The translations under genes and the position numbers were made by a program. Shown piece after piece: positions 57,739-64,000 of a stretch of 64,000 nucleotides of DNA. This DNA comes from Streptomyces sp. CC208A. Its GTDB lineage: Bacteria > Actinomycetota > Actinomycetes > Streptomycetales > Streptomycetaceae. Within the stretch, counting starts at the first letter, position 1. Each line of letters opens with the position of its first letter. Below the pieces are notes generated by a model that saw only the letters and a program-made list of their open reading frames with translations, did not search any database and had not been told where the DNA came from. The stretch spans positions 83,096-147,095 of the forward strand of contig NZ_JASCXN010000016.1 of assembly GCF_030010625.1 (NCBI RefSeq), in the 5' to 3' direction.

Positions 57739-58752
57739 ATGCTTCGCAGAAACCGCGCCCTCCGCACCTCCGCCGGACTCACCGCTCTCGCCGCCGTCTC
57801 GGCGCTGACCCTGACGGCCTGTGGCTCCGGTGCGCAGGGAGGGTCCGGTGGCGGCGGGACCAAGGTCGGGCTGATCACCAAGACCGACACGAACCCGTTC
57901 TTCGTGAAGATGAAGGAGGGCGCCGAGCGGGCCGCGAAGGAGAACGGCGTCGAACTCGTCAGCGCGGCCGGGAAGTTCGACGGCGACAACGCGGGCCAGG
58001 TCACCGCGATCGAGAACATGGTCAACTCCGGCGTGAAGGGCATCCTCATCACGCCCAACGACTCCAAGGCGATCGTCCCCGCCCTCGCGAAGGCCCGCGC
58101 CAAGGGCGTCCTGGTCATCGCGCTCGACAGCCCGACCGAGCCGCAGGACGCCACCGACGCCCTCTTCGCCACCGACAACGTGAAGGCGGGCGAGCTCATC
58201 GGCCGGTACGCCAAGGCCGCCATGGCCGGCAAGGAGGCGAAGATCGCCACCCTGGACCTCGCGCCCGGCGTCGCGGTGGGTGTCCAGCGCCACCAGGGCT
58301 TCCTCAAGGGCTTCGGCATCGCGGAGGGCGACCCGTCGGTCGTGTGCATGCAGGACACCGGCGGTGACCAGGCCAAGGGCCAGACGGCGATGGAGAACTG
58401 CCTCCAGAAGTCCCCGGACATCAACGTCGTCTACACGATCAACGAGCCGGCCGCGCTGGGCGCCCACACCGCCCTGAAGGCGAAGGGCCTGGAGAAGAAG
58501 GTGCTCGTCGTCTCCGTCGACGGCGGCTGCACCGGCACGAAGGCGGTCAAGGAGGGCAAGATCGCGGCGACCTCGCAGCAGTACCCGCTGGAGATGGCGT
58601 CCCAGGGCGTCAAGGCGGTCGCCGACTTCGCCAAGAGCGGCAAGAAGGCGTCCGGTTACACCGACACCGGCGTCACGCTCATCACCGATGCCGCCAAGAC
58701 GGGCGTCGAGGCCGAGGACACCGCGTACGGCCTGGAGAAGTGCTGGGGCTGA
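57739..58752 (+). CDS. Fructose-type ABC transporter substrate-binding lipoprotein
   Basis: The 337-residue periplasmic-binding-type protein is anchored by a lipobox (LTLTACGSG). The mature start GTKVGLITKTDTNPFFVKM is typical of the RbsB/FrcB group. Hinge and ligand regions include GILITPNDSKAIVPALAKA, VIALDSPTEPQDA and VLVVSVDGGCTGTKAVKEGK. There are two extra Cys pairs (SVVCMQD with MENCLQK). Layout and neighbours agree with a FrcB-like fructose receptor. It starts after AGGAG and is the first gene of the import operon. A 30-bp tandem repeat separates it from the permease. Confidence 0.9.
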   Translation: MLRRNRALRTSAGLTALAAVSALTLTACGSGAQGGSGGGGTKVGLITKTDTNPFFVKMKEGAERAAKENGVELVSAAGKFDGDNAGQVTAIENMVNSGVKGILITPNDSKAIVPALAKARAKGVLVIALDSPTEPQDATDALFATDNVKAGELIGRYAKAAMAGKEAKIATLDLAPGVAVGVQRHQGFLKGFGIAEGDPSVVCMQDTGGDQAKGQTAMENCLQKSPDINVVYTINEPAALGAHTALKAKGLEKKVLVVSVDGGCTGTKAVKEGKIAATSQQYPLEMASQGVKAVADFAKSGKKASGYTDTGVTLITDAAKTGVEAEDTAYGLEKCWG

Positions 58753-58759
58753 GCCCTGG

Positions 58760-58860
58760 GGCACCGGAAGGTGCTCGGGCCGATGCCCGGGCACCGGAAA
58801 GTCCTGGGGCCGAGCCTCCGGCACCGGAAAACGCTGAGGCCGAGCCCCCGGCACCAGGGC
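58760..58860. repeat. 30-bp tandem repeat between binding-protein and permease genes
   Basis: GGCACCGGAA begins units at 58760, 58790 and 58820, and a diverged fourth (GGCACCAGGG) at 58850, with GGCCGAGCC-like ends in each. The repeat occupies half of the 201-bp gap inside the operon. It may stabilise the upstream message or set the binding-protein to permease ratio. Confidence 0.88.
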
Positions 58861-58953
58861 GCGCCACGGACCTCCTCCCCGGCTCCTGACGACCTCCCCG
58901 GCCCCCGCCCCCCCCCGCTCGCCGACCACCGACCGACACCGGCAAGGACCACC

Positions 58954-59945
58954 ATGACTGCCACAACCCTGCCCTACGACCAGCTGAAAGGACCGTCCAC
59001 GGTCCGCCGGCTGCTCGCCGCACCGACCACGGGCCCGCTCGTCGCCCTGCTGCTGGCCTGCGTCTTCTTCTCCCTGACGACCGAGCAGTTCCTCTCCGGC
59101 GGCAACTTCTCGCTGATCGTCCAGCAGGTCATGGTCGTGGGCACGCTGGCCATCGGTCAGACCCTGATCATCCTCACCGCCGGCATCGACCTCTCCTGCG
59201 GTGCCGTCATGGCGTTCGGCAGCATCGTCATCGCCAAGACGGCTGCCGAGGGCGGCCTGTCACCGTTCGCCGCGATCGCTCTCGGCCTGCTCGTCTGCGC
59301 GGGCTTCGGCCTGGTCAACGGCCTGCTGGTGCAGATGATCCCGCTCCCGCCGTTCATCGTCACCCTCGGCATGCTGAACGTGGCGTTCGCCCTGACCCAC
59401 ATCTACTCGGCCGAGCAGACGATCACCGACCTGCCGGCGCCGCTGACCGCCCTCGGCGAGACGTTCCCGCTCGGCAACACCGACATCACCTACGGCTCGA
59501 TCGTCACCATCGCCCTGTTCCTGCTCTTCGCCTACGCGCTCAGCGGCACGTCCTGGGGCCGCCACGTGTACGCGCTCGGCAACAGCCCCGAGGCCGCCCG
59601 GCTCAACGGCATCCGCACCTCCCGGCTGACCGTCGGCATCTACACCCTGGCCGGACTCGTCTACGGGATCGCCGCACTGCTCATGGTCTCCCGCACCGGC
59701 GTCGGCGACCCGCAGGCCGGACAGACCGACAACCTGGACAGCATCACCGCCGTCGTCCTCGGCGGCACCAGCCTCTTCGGCGGCCGGGGCGCCGTCCTCG
59801 GCACCTTCATCGGCGTCCTCATCGTCGGTGTGTTCCGCAACGGCCTCCAGCTGATGGGCGTCGCCTCCATCTACCAGACCCTGATCACCGGCGTCCTGGT
59901 GATCCTGGCCGTGACCGTCGACCAGATCTCCCGGAGGAAGGCACG

Positions 59946-59949
<4 letters not shown>
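58954..59949 (+). CDS. Fructose-type ABC transporter permease
   Basis: The 331-residue protein of the RbsC/FrcC type has about ten hydrophobic segments. Conserved stretches are LAIGQTLIILTAGIDLSCGAV (residues about 68-88, 'GIDLSVG'-like), GLVNGLLVQMIPLPPFIVTL, GNSPEAARLNGI (coupling-helix EAA-like region) and VVLGGTSLFGGRGAVLGTFIG. The ATG overlaps nothing upstream, while its stop overlaps the ATPase start by 4 bp (ATGA). It forms the membrane channel of the importer. Confidence 0.92.
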
Positions 59950-60779
<830 letters not shown>

Positions 60780-60889
60780 GCCGGCCGCGGGGGCAGCGCC
60801 GCGCCGGCCGCACGGTCGCCGCAGAGTCAGCACAGCGGGCCCGGCCCCGGCGGGGGCCGGGCCCGACGAACGTACAGGAACGGTGGTAC

Positions 60890-61912
60890 ATGGCCGCGAA
60901 CCGCCGCCCCACACTGGCCGATGTCGCCAGGGAAGTGGGCGTCAGCGCCAAGACGGTGTCCCGGGTGCTCAACGAGGACGGGCCGAGCTCCCCGGAGACC
61001 CGCGAGCGGGTGCTCGCCGCGGTCGCGAAGCTCGGCTTCCAGCCGAACCTGATGGCCCGCAACATCCGGGTCGGCGGCCCCGACACCACCGTCGGCCTGG
61101 TCGTGCCCGACCTCGGCAACCCCTTCTTCGGAACCGTCGCCGGCGCCATCGAGGACGCGGTACGCGGCCGGGGACTGACCCTGCTCATGGGTTCCTCGGC
61201 CGAAGACCCGGACCGGGAACGGGCGTTGATCCAGACGTTCCTCGCCCGGCGCGTCAGCGTGCTGATGGTCGTCCCCGCGTACGGAGCCGACCACAGCCAC
61301 CTCAAGGCGCCGCGCGCGGCCGGTCTGCCGGTGGTCTTCCTCGACCGGCTGGGATCCGGGCTCTCGGCCGACTCCGTCGTCAGCTCCAACCGGGCCGGCG
61401 TCCACGAGGGCGTCTCCCACCTCATCGCCCGCGGCCACCGCCGGATCGGTTTCATCGGAGACCTCCCCGCCAAGCTCTACACCCGGCGCGAGCGGCTCGC
61501 CGGCTACCGCTCGGCGCTCGACGAGGCCGGCCTGCCCTACGACCGGGCCCTGGTGACCGGCGCCCACAGCCAGGACGGGGCCGCCGCCGAGACCACCGCC
61601 CTCCTCGGCCTGCCGCAGCCTCCCACCGCCCTGTTCGCGGCGAACAACATCATGGCCCTCGGGGTCGTCGCCCAGCTCACCCGGGCGGGCCGCAAGGACG
61701 TCGCCCTGGTCGCCTTCGACGACCTCCCGCTCGCCGAGGTCCTCGAACCGGCCCTGACCGTCGTGGCCCAGGACCCGGCGGCCATCGGCGAGACGGCGGC
61801 CCGCACCGCCCTCGCCCGCCTGGACGGCGACCGCACCCGCGCCCGCACCCTCATGGTCCCCACCCGCCTGGTGGTCCGCGGCTCCAGCGCACCGCCCCCG
61901 GCCGGCGGCTGA
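60890..61912 (+). CDS. LacI-family regulator of the fructan/fructose locus
   Basis: The 340-residue repressor has an N-terminal LacI helix-turn-helix (PTLADVAREVGVSAKTVSRVL, residues 7-27) and hinge (NLMARNIRVGG). The periplasmic-binding-like effector domain (VGLVVPDLGNPFFGTVAGAI, then FLDRLGSGLSADSVVSSN) runs to residue about 330. It lies 110 bp after the transporter ATPase on the same strand. Its probable targets are the paired TGTCATCGATGACA-type operators at 56340 and 57632, and the likely inducer is fructose or a phosphorylated form. No obvious operator is seen at its own start. Confidence 0.92.
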   Translation: MAANRRPTLADVAREVGVSAKTVSRVLNEDGPSSPETRERVLAAVAKLGFQPNLMARNIRVGGPDTTVGLVVPDLGNPFFGTVAGAIEDAVRGRGLTLLMGSSAEDPDRERALIQTFLARRVSVLMVVPAYGADHSHLKAPRAAGLPVVFLDRLGSGLSADSVVSSNRAGVHEGVSHLIARGHRRIGFIGDLPAKLYTRRERLAGYRSALDEAGLPYDRALVTGAHSQDGAAAETTALLGLPQPPTALFAANNIMALGVVAQLTRAGRKDVALVAFDDLPLAEVLEPALTVVAQDPAAIGETAARTALARLDGDRTRARTLMVPTRLVVRGSSAPPPAGG

Positions 61913-61927
61913 CACCGCCCCGGTGTC
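61911..61927. terminator. Hairpin shared by the converging LacI and HhH genes
   Basis: GACACCG (61911-61917) and CGGTGTC (61921-61927) form a 7-bp stem with a 3-nt loop, overlapping the LacI stop and ending 1 bp from the HhH gene end. Short stem and no T run. Confidence 0.55.
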
Positions 61928-61928
61928 G

Positions 61929-62573
61929 TCACGCGGCGCGGAGTTCCCGCGCCGCGTCCTTCGACAGGCCGACGCGGACGAGGGCGGCGGCGAGCCGGGC
62001 GTGGTCCTTCGGGGCCACGCGTCTCCCGAGCCCGCGGGGGGTGTGCGGCAGGCCGAGGTCCTTCGCCGCCTCGCACGCCCGGTCGTCGAAGTACGGGCGC
62101 AGCTCCGGCCAGACCGCCTGGACCTCCCGGCAGAAGATGTCCGCGCCGACCGGGCCGATCCGCGGAACCTCCCGCAACAGCTCGCGCAGCGCGGCCGGGT
62201 CGCCGTCGGCCTCCTCCCGCATCCGGCGGAGGTCGCCGCGCCACCGTTCGAGCACCAGCCGCGCCCCGTCGCCGAGCGCTGTGGCGGTGCTCTCGTCGTA
62301 CCGTACGTAGTGGGCCCGGCCCAGGGCGTCCACCCGGTCCTGCCAGGCGGAGTCCGCCATCGCCCGGGGCGTCCGGAGCCCGGCCCGGAACAGTTCCCGC
62401 GCGGCATCGGTGGCGATGCCGGCGCCGATCCGTACCGAGCAGAGCACGGTGAGCACCAGCAGCCGGTACAGCGGCGAGGGCTTGTCGCGCAGGGTGATGC
62501 CGGCCTCCTGCGCGTACGTCCGGCCGTGCTCGGACAACAGCCTGGGGATGATCGTGTCCACGTCCACAGCCAT
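61929..62573 (-). CDS. HhH (endonuclease III-like) DNA-repair-family protein
   Basis: The 214-residue protein is built of helices with a helix-hairpin-helix motif near residues 130-145 (LREVPRIGPVGADIFCREVQ). The fold matches the HhH-GPD superfamily of base-excision glycosylases. The catalytic Lys of endonuclease III is not seen at the hairpin, where the sequence reads IGPVGADIF. The C-terminal [4Fe-4S] Cys cluster is absent (few Cys), so activity is uncertain. It is 46 bp downstream of the NmrA-like gene on the same strand. Confidence 0.8.
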   Translation of the reverse strand: MAVDVDTIIPRLLSEHGRTYAQEAGITLRDKPSPLYRLLVLTVLCSVRIGAGIATDAARELFRAGLRTPRAMADSAWQDRVDALGRAHYVRYDESTATALGDGARLVLERWRGDLRRMREEADGDPAALRELLREVPRIGPVGADIFCREVQAVWPELRPYFDDRACEAAKDLGLPHTPRGLGRRVAPKDHARLAAALVRVGLSKDAARELRAA

Positions 62574-62619
62574 CGACCGCGCACCTCGCCTTCGTACGGC
62601 CCCGTCGTGGCGGTCCCGT

Positions 62620-63573
62620 TCAGGTCCAGGCGGTGCGGAGCCGCGCGCGGTGGCCGGAGAGCCAGGTCGCGAAATCCTGGAGGGCGGGGTTGAGGTCGCG
62701 GACGGCGGTGAGGTCCCGGGCCGCGGTGAAGCGGTGCTCGCACTCCGCGTAGTACTGGAACATGTTCCCCGACTCGTCGGCGCCGGGGAAGCCCTGCGCC
62801 CGCCACTCGTCCGGGGTGAGGGGCCGGTAGCGTACGGGCTCGCCGACGGCGTCGGTGAGGGCCGCGGCCATGTCGGCGACCTTGAGGTGCTCGCCGGCGA
62901 TGCTGATCGTGGCGGCGACGAAGTCGGCACCGCCCCGGAGGACGGCGAGCGCGGTCCTGCCGATGTCGTCGACCGCGATCCCGGAGAGCCTGCTCTCGCC
63001 CATCGGGAACGTCAGCTGGAGGGCGCCGTCCTCGCCGCGCTGCGGGGCGAAGGCGCCGAAGAGGTTCTCCCAGTAGAACGTCGAGCGCAGGAACGTCGTC
63101 GGCACGCCCTCCTCGGTGAAGTAGTGGTCCGCCTCCGCCTTGCCGTCGAAGTGGGGCACCTTGTAGTGGTCCTGGAGAGTGGGCATCCGGTCGTCGTCGA
63201 GGGGGATGCACTCGCGGGTGTCCTCCAGGGTGGACCAGACCGCGTGCTGCACCCCCGCGTGGGAGGCGGCCCTGGCCAGGGCCCGCGCCTGGGTCTTCTC
63301 CCGTTCGGCGGACATGTGCTCCCAGAAGTTCGTGACCAGGAAGGCGCCGTACGCGTGCTCGAAGGCCGGCCCGAGGCTGGACTCGTCGTCCATGTCGGCC
63401 CGGACGACCTCGGCGCCCAGCCGTTCCAGCGCGCGGGCCTCCTCCGAGTCCGGGCGGCGGGTGACGGCGCGGATGACGAAGTCCGGGTCCGGGTCGGCCA
63501 GGGCGGCCCTGACGAAGCCGCCGCCCTGCTGCCCGGTGGCACCGAACACCGTGATGAGCTTCTTGTCGGTCAT
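62620..63573 (-). CDS. NmrA/HSCARG-like NAD(P)-binding protein
   Basis: The 317-residue atypical short-chain dehydrogenase fold opens with the dinucleotide motif ITVFGATGQQGGGFVRAAL. AVTRRPDSEEARALERLGAE and VVRADMDDESSLGPAFEHAY follow, which is characteristic of HSCARG/NmrA redox sensors that bind NADP without clear catalysis. The Tyr-Lys pair of active dehydrogenases is not evident; the position reads VWSTLEDTRE. It lies downstream of the DnaK gene (30 bp) and upstream of the HhH gene, so the three may be co-transcribed. Confidence 0.9.
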   Translation of the reverse strand: MTDKKLITVFGATGQQGGGFVRAALADPDPDFVIRAVTRRPDSEEARALERLGAEVVRADMDDESSLGPAFEHAYGAFLVTNFWEHMSAEREKTQARALARAASHAGVQHAVWSTLEDTRECIPLDDDRMPTLQDHYKVPHFDGKAEADHYFTEEGVPTTFLRSTFYWENLFGAFAPQRGEDGALQLTFPMGESRLSGIAVDDIGRTALAVLRGGADFVAATISIAGEHLKVADMAAALTDAVGEPVRYRPLTPDEWRAQGFPGADESGNMFQYYAECEHRFTAARDLTAVRDLNPALQDFATWLSGHRARLRTAWT

Positions 63574-63603
63574 GGATCCTTCGCCTCACAGGTCGGCGTG
63601 GTG

Positions 63604-64000
63604 TCAGGCGGCGTCGCCCCGTTTGTCCTCGTCGACGATCTCGGCGTCGACGACGTCGTCGTCCTCGGCCTGGGGCTGGGCCCGGGCCCGGCCGGTGCCG
63701 CCCGTGGTCTCCTGGGACCGGTCGTACAGCGCGGAGCCGATCTTCTGCGCGGCCGTGCTCAGCCGTTCGACGGCGGTGCGGACGGCGGCGGTGTCCTCGC
63801 CCTTGAGCTTCTCCTTCAGTTCGGCGACGGCGGCCTCGACCTCGGACTTCACGTTACCCGGGATCTTGTCCCCGCTCTCCCCGAGCAGCCTCTCGGTCTG
63901 GTGGACGAGCTGTTCGCCCTGGTTGCGGGCCTCGGCGGCCTCGCGGCGCCGCCGGTCCTCCTCGGCATGGGCCTCGGCGTCGCGCATCATCCGCTCGATG
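63604..64000 (-). CDS. dnaK: Chaperone DnaK, C-terminal end only
   Basis: The visible 131 residues form the helical lid of an Hsp70: IERMMRDAEAHAEEDRRRRE, followed by NQGEQLVHQTERLLGESGDK. A linker follows and the acidic DnaK tail DDDVVDAEIVDEDK. The protein enters from the right edge, so the ATPase and substrate-binding domains lie outside. The final residues are KRGDAA. Without the remainder and its neighbours it cannot be said whether this is the main dnaK of a grpE/dnaJ operon or a second copy; the accessory context favours a second copy. Confidence 0.92.
   Translation of the reverse strand, partial: IERMMRDAEAHAEEDRRRREAAEARNQGEQLVHQTERLLGESGDKIPGNVKSEVEAAVAELKEKLKGEDTAAVRTAVERLSTAAQKIGSALYDRSQETTGGTGRARAQPQAEDDDVVDAEIVDEDKRGDAA

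Overview
The window is high-GC actinobacterial DNA and almost certainly Streptomyces. Third codon positions are nearly all G or C, GTG starts are common, and the gene order (glyS, ppdK, nir genes, nasA, dnaG followed by an hrdA-type sigma factor) is as I recall it from the Streptomyces core chromosome. All assignments come from reading the sequence and from family knowledge; no database search was run.

Positions 1-42.7 kb are mostly core. From left to right: the end of a zinc ABC transporter operon (znuC, znuA) with a Zur-like box on its start; glyS; a TetR regulator and aldo/keto reductase pair with two perfect palindromes; an MFS transporter divergent from an XRE regulator; dusB; ppdK; a regulator containing a TTA codon; a PhoX-like phosphatase; a truncated globin; and a nitrogen-assimilation block. 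That block holds an FAD reductase, nirB and nirD as an overlapping operon behind a textbook-spaced GlnR box, plus nasA and a sirohydrochlorin chelatase that could supply the sirohaem of NirB. Set among these are a class F sortase and a possible partner, a SoxR-box-controlled FMN reductase and a CutA-cyclotransferase fusion. Then follow dgt, dnaG, the sigma factor, a heterodimeric ABC exporter with one degenerate ATP site, and a sugar kinase.

At 42.8-43.3 kb are two tRNA-Asn genes and one CAT-anticodon tRNA. The last 26 bp of the CAT tRNA region are repeated exactly at 48.9 kb, bracketing a 5.6-kb island. The island carries a frameshifted relic of a tyrosine integrase, an MFS transporter overlapping an M20 amidohydrolase, a divergent two-HTH Lrp/AsnC regulator and a Uma2-type nuclease.

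Positions 49-64 kb are accessory. An L-glutamate-oxidase-like secreted flavoenzyme is divergent from a CASTOR/POLLUX-like ion channel. A fructan/fructose locus follows: a GH32 fructan hydrolase, PfkB kinase, FrcB/FrcC/FrcA-type transporter and LacI regulator, tied together by paired operators with identical 16-bp spacing at two promoters. The GH32 enzyme contains two nested accessory modules inside its catalytic domain. The window ends with an HhH DNA-repair-like protein, an NmrA-like protein and the C-terminus of a DnaK.

The least-described items are the nested GH32 architecture, the oxidase/channel pair, the integrase-less tRNA island and several intergenic repeats (32 bp at 40.8 kb, 30 bp at 58.8 kb, palindromes at 30.1 kb).
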